From Clostridia bacterium (GTDB lineage: Bacteria > Bacillota > Clostridia > Christensenellales > UBA1242), in assembly GCA_017537405.1 (NCBI GenBank), contig JAFYKU010000064.1, forward strand, positions 1-13,144: DNA of 13,144 nt, given 5' to 3'. Shown in pieces: positions 1-7,338 of this stretch. The notes beneath the pieces are model-generated. The model worked only from the letters and a program-made list of their open reading frames with translations. It did not search any database and was not told where the DNA came from. Every line of letters starts with the position of its first letter. Within the stretch, counting starts at the first letter, position 1. A program made the translations under genes and the position numbers.

Positions 1-975
1 AGCCTGATTTGAACCATCAATTATACATTGTTTAAGAATTGGCAAGTTAAAATTTAACTCAAAATGAGTTCCATTGTTTCTAAAACCTGCATATAACTCA
101 TTACCATTTTCAATTCTACGATAAACTTTTCCGCACTGATAACAAACCGCATTATCCCCCATACAAATACTTTTGCCGTACATGACGGGATAATCTTCAT
201 CGCTGGAAACTGGTATATTCCCAATAATTTCGTATTCACCATAGTAGATTGAATTATCGGCGATTACTGTGGATGGAAGTGATTTTAAGTTTTTGATTTC
301 ATCAATAGAAACATCTGTGCGTTCCGTAACGATATGATACACACTGCAAATCAAAGGTCTGCACATCAAAATATCCCAAAACGGCTCTTTTTGTTTGCTC
401 ATCTTAACAAAATCAAGAATAATTCTTCCGTACCCATACAATCGACGCCCAATTTTAAACCGAAAGACATCACCATCACAAAACTTAACATGTTTACGCT
501 TTTGTTGAGAAAAATGAAGCACATCCAACATATCCGCATCAGTTGTTTCAATGCACCACTTTTTAACCCAATCAGAAAAATCACTGATACTACAAATTTC
601 ATCTTCCAAGTATTCATTTGAAAAATAATAACATTCAGTGTTTAAATTAAAAATTCCAATATGTTTTTTCTTATAAGTTAAACACATTCCAAGACCTTTA
701 CGCTTTAAAATATTAGCCGATGACAATAAAACAGGTTTACCCTTTGAAGTTTTTGGCAACAAAAACTTACGGTCAGCACTAACCTGTTCATCCATTTCAT
801 ACTCGGAATAATAATTATCTCCCGACAGAACGCATTTTACGATTGTATTCTCTTGTATAAAAACATAGGTTTTAAAATCATCATATGAACTTGGCTTTGC
901 TTCCACACATTCCCACTTTTCGTTAATCGGCACAAGCGCAAAACATTTTCTTTGGTCATTTGTTAATTCAAACAT
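1..975 (-). CDS. Imm26/HocA-like immunity-type protein (3'-truncated by window edge)
   Basis: An uninterrupted frame runs from ATG at 975 to the left edge: 325 codons, no stop, so the C-terminus is missing. Residues 1-165 form an N-terminal region beginning MFELTNDQRKCFAL. From about 166 to 270 comes the segment that decides the call: GDVFRFKIGRRLYGYGRI (168-185), then a PLICSVYHIVTE strand and a YYGEYEIIGN motif. This G-D-x-F...YGYGRI pattern is what I know from Imm26 ('immunity 26/phosphotriesterase HocA') proteins, and the N-terminus also resembles longer members of that group. In polymorphic-toxin systems Imm26 proteins are predicted to neutralise a partner toxin; no toxin gene is visible here, so the role is inferred. 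There is no signal peptide or membrane segment, so it is probably cytosolic. Residues 268-325 hold several Cys. No Shine-Dalgarno precedes the ATG; a TATAAT lies 18 nt upstream. Confidence 0.72.
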   Translation of the reverse strand, partial: MFELTNDQRKCFALVPINEKWECVEAKPSSYDDFKTYVFIQENTIVKCVLSGDNYYSEYEMDEQVSADRKFLLPKTSKGKPVLLSSANILKRKGLGMCLTYKKKHIGIFNLNTECYYFSNEYLEDEICSISDFSDWVKKWCIETTDADMLDVLHFSQQKRKHVKFCDGDVFRFKIGRRLYGYGRIILDFVKMSKQKEPFWDILMCRPLICSVYHIVTERTDVSIDEIKNLKSLPSTVIADNSIYYGEYEIIGNIPVSSDEDYPVMYGKSICMGDNAVCYQCGKVYRRIENGNELYAGFRNNGTHFELNFNLPILKQCIIDGSNQA

Positions 976-993
976 CTAAACTGAGCATAACAC

Positions 994-999
994 ATTATA
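994..999 (-). promoter_or_regulatory. -10 box of the Imm26-like gene
   Basis: A perfect TATAAT (read on the minus strand) lies 18 nt before the ATG at 975. It predicts transcription from about 987, giving a leader of about 12 nt with no ribosome binding site. No convincing -35 is present; the expected position falls in the terminator T-tract. Confidence 0.5.
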
Positions 1000-1013
1000 A
1001 ACATAAATAACAA

Positions 1014-1045
1014 AGAAAAAGACCGCACCACCGCGGTCTTTTTTT
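1014..1045 (-). terminator. Intrinsic terminator of ssrA
   Basis: Arms GACCGC (1021-1026) and GCGGTC (1033-1038) form a perfect 6-bp G/C-rich stem around a 6-nt loop, extended by A-run/T-run pairing. The minus-strand product ends in a run of U. It starts a few nt after the tmRNA CCA end at 1049 and separates ssrA from the Imm26-like gene. Confidence 0.85.
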
Positions 1046-1048
1046 TAA

Positions 1049-1414
1049 TGGTGGAGACGCCGGGGATTGAACCCGGGTCCGATTGGAATCTTGTTCGTAC
1101 TTCTCCATACACAGTCGTTATTTAAGATTGGCCGCTAACCTAACGACAGGTTGCGACGACCAAGGCCGACTTTCAATGCCGCGTACCACCACCGTCATGC
1201 CGTGGTTGTGGTAAACCGTTGACCCTTTGTTTGCCGACGACCATTATAAAGAGTGAAAACGCGTCGTCCGTCCTTGCATAAAGCTACTTAAGCAGCTAAA
1301 GCGAAAGAAGATGCATTATTGTCTGCATTTAGACTTTTGCAACCAATTATCGTATGGTTACCCCGCCGGTATGCTTAACGAACCGCCCGCCAACCGTCGA
1401 AGCCAATCGCCCCC
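1049..1414 (-). ncRNA. ssrA: Transfer-messenger RNA (tmRNA), one-piece
   Basis: tmRNA enters ribosomes stalled on broken mRNA, donates alanine, then serves as template for a degradation tag. The 5' end (1414 downwards) reads GGGGGCGATTGGCTTCGACG, the hallmark tmRNA start, and the 3' end carries a T-arm (GGGTTCAATCCCC) and encoded CCA at 1049. The two ends form a 7-bp acceptor stem (GGGGGCG with CGUCUCC, two G-U pairs). The tag frame runs 1326-1288: GCA resume codon, A-D-N-N-A-S-S-F-A-L-A-A, TAA. A late pseudoknot is visible: AACCT/AGGTT (1137-1141, 1148-1152) encloses GTCGTT, which can pair with AACGAC further on (complement at 1114-1119). Length is 366 nt, usual for one-piece tmRNA. SmpB is not encoded here. 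Confidence 0.97.
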
Positions 1415-1419
1415 ACGAA

Positions 1420-1448
1420 TTGACAAAACTGTCCTACTATATTATAGC
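1420..1448 (+). promoter_or_regulatory. Possible promoter of the M19-M14 peptidase gene
   Basis: A perfect TTGACA (1420-1425) is followed after 17 nt by a weak TATAGC (1443-1448). The predicted start is near 1455, giving a leader of about 40 nt without a Shine-Dalgarno. The -10 overlaps the -10 of the opposing ssrA promoter, so the two would compete. The weak -10 makes this tentative. Confidence 0.3.
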
Positions 1449-1470
1449 ACAAATTGATACAAATTTGCAA
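1441..1470 (-). promoter_or_regulatory. ssrA promoter (extended -10)
   Basis: On the minus strand TTGCAA (1470-1465), an 18-nt spacer, then TATAAT (1446-1441) preceded by TGC, forming an extended -10 (TGCTATAAT). Transcription would start near 1434, leaving about 20 nt of 5' leader to be removed from the precursor, as expected for a tRNA-like 5' end matured by RNase P. Confidence 0.7.
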
Positions 1471-1493
1471 TCAAACACTGCATAAACATAGTG

Positions 1494-2990
1494 ATGATTG
1501 ATTTGCATAATGACGCTTTATTAGAATTGCCACCGGAAAAATTGTTACGCTATTTACGCCAAATCAAAAAGCAAGGCGTTGATGAAGTCTGGCTTTCCGT
1601 GTGGACCACCGAACTTGACGACCCATTAGCGGTAATTGCCGCAAAAAAAATCATACTCGATAAAATCAAAAACAACCCTAAATACCCACTCTGTCGTCTG
1701 CATATTGAAGACGCCTGGTTTTTAACCATGGAAAACATCGAATGCTTGGTCGCCTTGCACCCACACAGTGTCGGCCTAACTTGGAATCACGCCAATAATT
1801 TGGCTGGTGGCGCACACAGCCGTCAAGGCATCACCCCATTAGGGTACAAAATTATTAAATACTTAGAAAGTGCCGGAATCCAAATTGACACTGCCCACCT
1901 TAATCGCCGCAGCTTCTGGCAATTTGCCCGTTTCACAACACGCCCAATGATTTGTACACATACCGCAATCAACGCAATTTGCCGCCATCCGCGCAATTTA
2001 ACCAATCGCCAAATTCGTGTAATCATTCAATCGGGTGGTTTCATCGGTTTGGCCTTGGTACCCCAGTTTTTAACGCAAAACCCTACATCATGTGGTTGTT
2101 ATGACATAACAAACCATATTAATTACTTTAAGAAACACTTCTCCGCCGCCACCCTGCATTGGGGATGTGACTTTTTCGGCACCGAAAACCTACCTGCCAG
2201 CATCAAAAACTATCTTGACCTTGCCCATTTACTGGACACACAAATTATTGGACACTCCGTACTCAAACAACCTATTATTGCGTATCAAATTGGGAATCCG
2301 AACGCAAAAAACCGTCTCCTAATTACAGCAGGCATGCACGCACGCGAATGGATTACATCATTAGCATTGCAAAAATGGCTTAAAAATCACAAAAATATAC
2401 CAGCTAACTGGTGCATTGCAATAATTCCAAATTGCAACCCCGATGGCACAACACTTGCAACCTGTGGTTACAACCACTTACCTCACCGCCGTCGCAAATT
2501 CTTGTATCGGATTAATCAATCTACCGATTTTAGTTTATGGAAAGCTAATATCCGTGCCGTAGACTTAAATGTCAACTTTAACGCCGGCTGGGGACAAAGC
2601 AAAACCAATATCACAACCCCTGCGCCTGCCAACTACATCGGCCCTAAACCCCACAGCGAACCCGAAAACCGTGCCCTACTACGCTTTATCAAAAAGTTTC
2701 AACCCACTGTCAGTTTAGCTCTGCACAGCAAAGGCAACCTTATTTATTACAGTCGCCAAGAAGACGAAATTATCGCCACCGCACTTTCTAACAAGACCGA
2801 ATTTCCAGCCATACTATCGATAGGCTCTTTTGGCGGATTAACAGACTATCTCGCTTTGTGTTACAAAATCCCTTCGTTCACCATCGAACTTGGCGACGAC
2901 AAGTTAAGCCACCCCATTACAAGAAAACATTTACCACGCATTACACCCAAACTAACTCAAATTATCGATTATTTTTTAACCGGCGAATAG
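1494..2990 (+). CDS. Fusion of M19 dipeptidase-like and M14 zinc carboxypeptidase-like domains
   Basis: 498 residues from ATG 1494; a GTG at 1491 directly before it is an alternative start, and neither has a Shine-Dalgarno. Residues ~3-246 resemble membrane dipeptidase (peptidase M19): DLHND (H5, D7), HIEDAW (E72), IDTAHL (H135), THT (H156), a CRHPRNLT stretch with following GGFIGL, and WGCDFFG (D226). These correspond to the family's zinc ligands and catalytic Asp, but the domain is about 100 residues shorter than typical M19. Residues ~251-497 are an M14 carboxypeptidase domain: GMHAREW (zinc ligands H282, E285), DLNVNFNAGW (N359, with Val where classic carboxypeptidases have Arg), ALHSKG (third ligand H411) and FTIELGDD (probable catalytic E465). 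M14 relatives with DLNVNF in Firmicutes include gamma-D-glutamyl-DAP peptidases. No signal peptide or membrane helix, so probably cytosolic. Inference: recycling or breakdown of murein peptides. The 3' end overlaps the opposing gene by 22 bp. Confidence 0.82.
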   Translation: MIDLHNDALLELPPEKLLRYLRQIKKQGVDEVWLSVWTTELDDPLAVIAAKKIILDKIKNNPKYPLCRLHIEDAWFLTMENIECLVALHPHSVGLTWNHANNLAGGAHSRQGITPLGYKIIKYLESAGIQIDTAHLNRRSFWQFARFTTRPMICTHTAINAICRHPRNLTNRQIRVIIQSGGFIGLALVPQFLTQNPTSCGCYDITNHINYFKKHFSAATLHWGCDFFGTENLPASIKNYLDLAHLLDTQIIGHSVLKQPIIAYQIGNPNAKNRLLITAGMHAREWITSLALQKWLKNHKNIPANWCIAIIPNCNPDGTTLATCGYNHLPHRRRKFLYRINQSTDFSLWKANIRAVDLNVNFNAGWGQSKTNITTPAPANYIGPKPHSEPENRALLRFIKKFQPTVSLALHSKGNLIYYSRQEDEIIATALSNKTEFPAILSIGSFGGLTDYLALCYKIPSFTIELGDDKLSHPITRKHLPRITPKLTQIIDYFLTGE

Positions 2991-4012
2991 AAAATCTCAC
3001 CTTCATGGCTTTGGAAATAAACACCAATAATGTGCGGACGCTTACTGTTAATAATTGTATATGCCGCACGCTTGCGCGCACCACCAATAATATTCCCCGC
3101 TACTTTCATGTTTGTTTCAATAAAGACATTATAAGCGCGGATTTGACCTTTGTTGTCCACAACAGTAATTCCATCAAAGTTTAGCATTGTTACAAACACA
3201 TTAGAAATCGTTGCCAGTTTTTGCTCGTTATATTGATTGGTTTGTGCAAATAATTTTGAAAAACTAATAGGCTCCGTCAACCAAATACCATCTTCAAAGA
3301 AAGCATCAGGCTCGTATTCTGAGTCCACAACAACACAAATTGTACCATCAACCGAACGCGATACATTACGAAAGATATTGCGATACATATTTTTAATTTC
3401 TTGCAACTTTTTTGCACTGGTACGCAATTTCGAAAAGCTGGCATCAACAAATTCTTTAATTTCTTCTTCCCAGTTATTTACTACCCTAATATCCAAAGCA
3501 AAGTTTACATTTACCACACGCCCTTTAAAACTGCGCATCGTGATGGTCCAAGTATTTTCCGCATAGACATAGATTCCAAACAATTTATTACTCTTTTCTT
3601 GTAAAACTTCCGATTTAAATAAAACAGTTTCCAGACTTTCATCTTTAATACTGTTAATGATACGGAAAATACCGTATTCAATATTTTCTTCGGATATCGA
3701 AATGTAAACACACCAGTTGTGATTACAAAATGGCACTAAACTCTTTAAGCGCGACGCAAACATATTTTCATTATCATCATTAAATAAAACAATTTTCGTT
3801 GCATTTGGGACATTTTTTACTACCGCATCAATGTTATTCGTAAAGAAAATTGCTGGCTTATATTTATGCCCTTCTTCTTCATAATTAGCAATCTGCGGAA
3901 AGAAGTTTAAAAAACGATTTTGCAGCTTCAAAGGAAAAGTGCCCGAAAACTCTGTTGTTAAGAAATCAACAATTTTCGTCTTAGCGTCAATGTAAAATAT
4001 ATTCTCGTTCAC
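2969..4012 (-). CDS. DisA-N (diadenylate cyclase)-like, probable DACNV sensor-type protein
   Basis: 347 residues. The GTG start at 4012 shares one base with the pheT stop (TAGTG), so translation is probably coupled to pheT; an AGGA sits too close to be a good ribosome site. The C-terminal ~130 residues resemble the DisA nucleotide-cyclase fold: NFDGITVVDNKGQIRAYNVFI (279-298) matches the family's DGA strand, and GGARKRAAYTI (310-320) matches its G-x-RHR-A-A motif, followed by a strand ending GEIFY. Both catalytic signatures are altered (DGA to DGI, RHR to RKR), as in the DACNV 'probable sensor' branch that is thought to bind rather than make nucleotides. Residues 1-215 are unrecognised mixed alpha/beta sequence, with an EEEIKEF...KKLQEIKNMY helix before the domain. 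No signal peptide or membrane segment. Role inferred: cytosolic nucleotide sensor. A catalytically active cyclase is less likely. Confidence 0.62.
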   Translation of the reverse strand: MNENIFYIDAKTKIVDFLTTEFSGTFPLKLQNRFLNFFPQIANYEEEGHKYKPAIFFTNNIDAVVKNVPNATKIVLFNDDNENMFASRLKSLVPFCNHNWCVYISISEENIEYGIFRIINSIKDESLETVLFKSEVLQEKSNKLFGIYVYAENTWTITMRSFKGRVVNVNFALDIRVVNNWEEEIKEFVDASFSKLRTSAKKLQEIKNMYRNIFRNVSRSVDGTICVVVDSEYEPDAFFEDGIWLTEPISFSKLFAQTNQYNEQKLATISNVFVTMLNFDGITVVDNKGQIRAYNVFIETNMKVAGNIIGGARKRAAYTIINSKRPHIIGVYFQSHEGEIFYSPVKK

Positions 4013-6318
4013 TATCCTAGATGTACACTATTTCGCGTTGCAAAGTCAAGAATTTCTTGATGGATTTTGTTAATTTCCGCTTTATCAAGCGTTTTCTCTG
4101 TACTAGACACGGTAAATGTTAAAGTAAACTTATTTTCGTACACACCCGACAGACAATATTTTGTTACCAATGGATGCTTGAATTTTTGCCAAATCGCATC
4201 TAAATCAGCATAAACGCCATTCCAAATAAAAGTAAAATCAAACTCTGTTTTAGGAAATTTTGACAATACTGGGGCTACCGATGATTCTACTTTTTCAAAA
4301 TCTATCGCGTTTAAATTAACCTCAAAGCCAACAGAATCCACCATCACTTGTGGGTGAATAATCCCAATCGCACCAACTACCTTGCCATTACAGATGATTT
4401 GTGCTTGATTTTTTGGGTGCCATACAGCCCAATCATTACCTTGCAATTTGTATTCAACTGGCGTACCTAATCGAGCAAATAAATCGCTTATCATTTCACT
4501 CGCCACTTTGTAGCCCATTCCAACTGCTACCCCAGCCAAGTTAACAGTTTCACTACCGTCCTGATTAATGACACGCCCAATTTCAAATACACGCACATTT
4601 GATTGAGTTTTATTATTTGCGGCAACAGTCAACATACTTGGTAACATTGTACTGCGAATTTGATTATCTTCTTTGTTAAATGGATTTGCCACAGTTGCAT
4701 ACGAAGCAGCCGTAATCTTAAGCTGTTTCAAAGCTTTGGTATCATACCAAATATTCGTATGCACTTCACTAAAGGCATATTTCCAAGCCAACAAGTCTTT
4801 TAATTCATTCTGCACTTTCAACATTTTCATAACAGGCACAGGCGCTATATTTATCTTAGGAGCAATTGGTTGTATATTTTGATATCCGTAATTACGGATA
4901 ATTTCTTCCACCACATCAGCCGGTGTTGTTACATCTTTCCAACTACGCCACGAAGGTACGGTTACAATGATTTTATCAGCATCAATTTTAGGCGCAAACC
5001 CTAAAGCAGTTAATTTTTTTGACACTAAGTCATCTAATTGACTAAAATCAACACCAGTGTAACTGTTTAACATTTTTTTCGTTACTGTAATTTCACGCAC
5101 TTCTTGTTCTGCACCCTTGCTTATCGCACGAGTAAAAGCAGACTTAACTTGCGCTTGCGGTGCATATTGACGCACTAAACGCAAAACTTCTGCCACAGCT
5201 AACCAATTCAATTCAGGATCCAATGACTTTTCGTAGCGCATGCTTGCATCACTACGAATACCAACAGCAACCGATGTGCGACGAATATTTGATGCATTGA
5301 AAGTCGCTACTTCCAAAATCATGTCAGTGGTTTCATTCGTTATTTCACTATTCTTACCACCCATCACACCAGCTAAAGCCACCGGCTGACCATTGCTTTT
5401 AATAAACAACATATCTTTCGTTGCAACAATTTCGTTATCTTTTAAAGTAGTAAATTGTGTACCTTCCTCTACTGTACCAATACTAATTTTTCCAACTTTT
5501 CCTGCGTCAAAAGCATGCAAAGGATTACCAAAAGCAAACATGACATAATTAGTTAAATCAACCAAGAAGCCATGACTGTTGTGCCCTAATTTATATAAGC
5601 GATTTTGCATAACATCTGGCGAAACTACCCCACCCAAATTGGCAACTTTTATGGCACCATAAGAAATACAATTTTGGTTTTCAATTTTAATTGGCAAAGT
5701 TTCCAAATTGTCATATTCGTGAACAATAGCCGTATCTATCGGTTTTAATTCACGGTCAAAAATCACACTTAATTCACGCGCAATTCCGTAATGTCCCCAT
5801 AAATCTGGACGATTAGTAATACTTTTATTGTCAATATCAATAATATCATCCTGCAATCCAACCAAAACATCGGTAATCGGCGTCCCTAATTTTGTATTTT
5901 CCGGTAATTCAATAATACCTTCATCTTCCGCCTTATAACCTAATTCCGCATAAGAACAACACATACCAAAGCTTTCCGCACCACGAATTTTCGCGGGCAC
6001 AATTTCCATACCATTTGGCATAACTGTTCCCACCGTTGCCACCGCAACAACAATTCCGGCCCTTGCATTAGGCGCACCGCAAACAATTTTCAAAGGTTCT
6101 TTTTGGCCAATATCAACAGTTAACAAATGCAAATGATCACTTTGCGGATGTGCTTCACAAGTTAAAATTTTGCCCACTAAAACAGTTTCCAATCCACGAC
6201 CGACAGAAACAACTTCTTCAACTTCACAAGTAATTTGCGTCAATTTATCTGCAATTTCTTGCGCAGTAATCCCCTGCAAATCCACATATTCTTTTAACCA
6301 ATCAACAGAAATTTTCAT
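4012..6318 (-). CDS. pheT: Phenylalanine--tRNA ligase beta subunit
   Basis: 768 residues, close to the usual ~790. With PheS it forms the cytosolic alpha2-beta2 enzyme that charges tRNA-Phe; the beta subunit supplies tRNA binding and editing of mischarged tyrosine. Visible in order: N-terminal KISVDWLKEYVDL; EMAP/OB-type tRNA-binding domain (~40-150) with AHPQSDHLHLL and AKIRGAESFGMCCS; TNRPDLWGH; B3/B4 editing domain with FLVDLTNYVMFAFGNPLHAFD (251-271) and LAGVMGG; B5 region with PSWRSW and DVVEEIIRNYGY; catalytic-like core; C-terminal FDX-ACB anticodon-binding domain (~686-768). The FDX-ACB domain is slightly reduced: the usual GxKS loop is not evident and it ends VHLG. The ATG overlaps the pheS stop (ATGA), and a GAGAGGG inside pheS may act as ribosome site. 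Downstream it shares one base with the DisA-like gene. Confidence 0.97.
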   Translation of the reverse strand: MKISVDWLKEYVDLQGITAQEIADKLTQITCEVEEVVSVGRGLETVLVGKILTCEAHPQSDHLHLLTVDIGQKEPLKIVCGAPNARAGIVVAVATVGTVMPNGMEIVPAKIRGAESFGMCCSYAELGYKAEDEGIIELPENTKLGTPITDVLVGLQDDIIDIDNKSITNRPDLWGHYGIARELSVIFDRELKPIDTAIVHEYDNLETLPIKIENQNCISYGAIKVANLGGVVSPDVMQNRLYKLGHNSHGFLVDLTNYVMFAFGNPLHAFDAGKVGKISIGTVEEGTQFTTLKDNEIVATKDMLFIKSNGQPVALAGVMGGKNSEITNETTDMILEVATFNASNIRRTSVAVGIRSDASMRYEKSLDPELNWLAVAEVLRLVRQYAPQAQVKSAFTRAISKGAEQEVREITVTKKMLNSYTGVDFSQLDDLVSKKLTALGFAPKIDADKIIVTVPSWRSWKDVTTPADVVEEIIRNYGYQNIQPIAPKINIAPVPVMKMLKVQNELKDLLAWKYAFSEVHTNIWYDTKALKQLKITAASYATVANPFNKEDNQIRSTMLPSMLTVAANNKTQSNVRVFEIGRVINQDGSETVNLAGVAVGMGYKVASEMISDLFARLGTPVEYKLQGNDWAVWHPKNQAQIICNGKVVGAIGIIHPQVMVDSVGFEVNLNAIDFEKVESSVAPVLSKFPKTEFDFTFIWNGVYADLDAIWQKFKHPLVTKYCLSGVYENKFTLTFTVSSTEKTLDKAEINKIHQEILDFATRNSVHLG

Positions 6319-7331
6319 CGTTTTATCCCTCTCAAAAATTCTAAATTTCCCGAATTAAACAAACGGACATCATTTGCGGCATACTGTGTCATAGCCATAC
6401 GCGTTAAACCAAAACCAAAAGCAAAACCTTGGTATTCATTCGGATCAATATCTGCCTTGCTTAAAACATTCGAATGAATCATACCGCATCCCCCAAATTC
6501 AATCCACCCCGAATGTTTACAAACGCTACAACCATTTCCATGACAGAACGGGCAGCTAGCATCTAACTCAAAACCAGGTTCAACAAATGGGAAAAAACCG
6601 GGACGCAAACGGACTTCAATTTCACGACCATAAACTTCGGTCAAAAGTGTTTTCATAACATAAATCAAATTAGCGATTGATATATCCTTCCCTACCATCA
6701 TACCTTCACATTGGAAAAATGAAAATTCATGGCTAGCGTCTGTTGCTTCGTTACGATAACAACGACCAGGGAAAATTGCCGATACAACGGGCCCATATTT
6801 TTTCAAAATTTCATTTTGCATGGCCGAAGTCTGTGTCTTCAATAATTTACCATTTGTTAGCCAAAATGTATCTTGCATATCGCGTGCTGGATGATCAAAC
6901 GGAATGTTTACCGCATCAAAATTTTCGAATTCAGTCACAACCTCATTTCCATCAACAACAATGAACCCCATCGAACTGCAAATTTCCGCAATACGACGCG
7001 TTAAATACGTAATCGGATGCAAACTACCTTCCATTTTTTTTATTTCCGGTACTGTAATATCAATTAAGGGGTCATTTTTTAATTTTTCATTAACCGCTCG
7101 AGCGCGTAGAATCGCTTGTTTTTGAAAAAACTGCACTTCAACTGCGCGTTTTAATTCATTAAATCGCTTTCCAGCTTCCGCGCGCTGTTCCGGCAACAAA
7201 TCCTTTAAACCAGCCATTAACATAGTCAATTTGCCAGTTTTGGAAAGATAACTCTTATGGAACTCTGACAATTCGGCTTCGTTTTGAATTTGCTCCAATT
7301 CTTTTAAAATAGCATCAATATCCTCTATCAT
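6315..7331 (-). CDS. pheS: Phenylalanine--tRNA ligase alpha subunit
   Basis: 338 residues, normal length. This is the catalytic class II subunit that activates phenylalanine and transfers it to tRNA-Phe. Visible: N-terminal coiled coil (1-85); motif 1 around HPITYLTRRI (105-114); LLKTQTSAMQ (163-172); motif 2 PGRCYRNEATDASHEFSFFQ (188-207) with the Q207-x-E209 pair that contacts phenylalanine; a CPFC...CSVC cluster (C260, C263, C268, C271) seen in many Firmicutes PheS; motif 3 GFAFGFGLTRM (302-312) with R311. A304 lies at the position equivalent to E. coli PheS A294. Unusual residues: QTS replaces the common HTS, FFQ replaces FHQ, and Thr310 stands where Asp/Glu usually precedes the motif 3 Arg. 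Seven nt separate it from the recD2 stop and no clear Shine-Dalgarno is present, so it is probably expressed from the recD2 promoter. Confidence 0.96.
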   Translation of the reverse strand: MIEDIDAILKELEQIQNEAELSEFHKSYLSKTGKLTMLMAGLKDLLPEQRAEAGKRFNELKRAVEVQFFQKQAILRARAVNEKLKNDPLIDITVPEIKKMEGSLHPITYLTRRIAEICSSMGFIVVDGNEVVTEFENFDAVNIPFDHPARDMQDTFWLTNGKLLKTQTSAMQNEILKKYGPVVSAIFPGRCYRNEATDASHEFSFFQCEGMMVGKDISIANLIYVMKTLLTEVYGREIEVRLRPGFFPFVEPGFELDASCPFCHGNGCSVCKHSGWIEFGGCGMIHSNVLSKADIDPNEYQGFAFGFGLTRMAMTQYAANDVRLFNSGNLEFLRGIKR

Positions 7332-7338
7332 ACGATTT

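Noticed and set aside
334..621. Plus- and minus-strand open frames of 60-110 codons inside larger genes (here, and at 3237-3566, 6904-7125, 9212-9505, 11617-11886)
   Set aside because: They lie across long genes with clear family motifs or continuous coding sequence, and have no recognisable domains or start signals of their own.
1049..1085. A tRNA-like T-arm and CCA end on the minus strand suggesting a tRNA gene
   Set aside because: No anticodon arm lies within tRNA distance; the matching acceptor strand is 366 nt away with the tmRNA GGCTTCGACGG start and a tag frame, so it is the 3' end of tmRNA.
1049..1414. Possible two-piece (permuted) alphaproteobacterial tmRNA
   Set aside because: The 5' and 3' acceptor strands are in normal order with the tag frame between them, so this is a one-piece gene.
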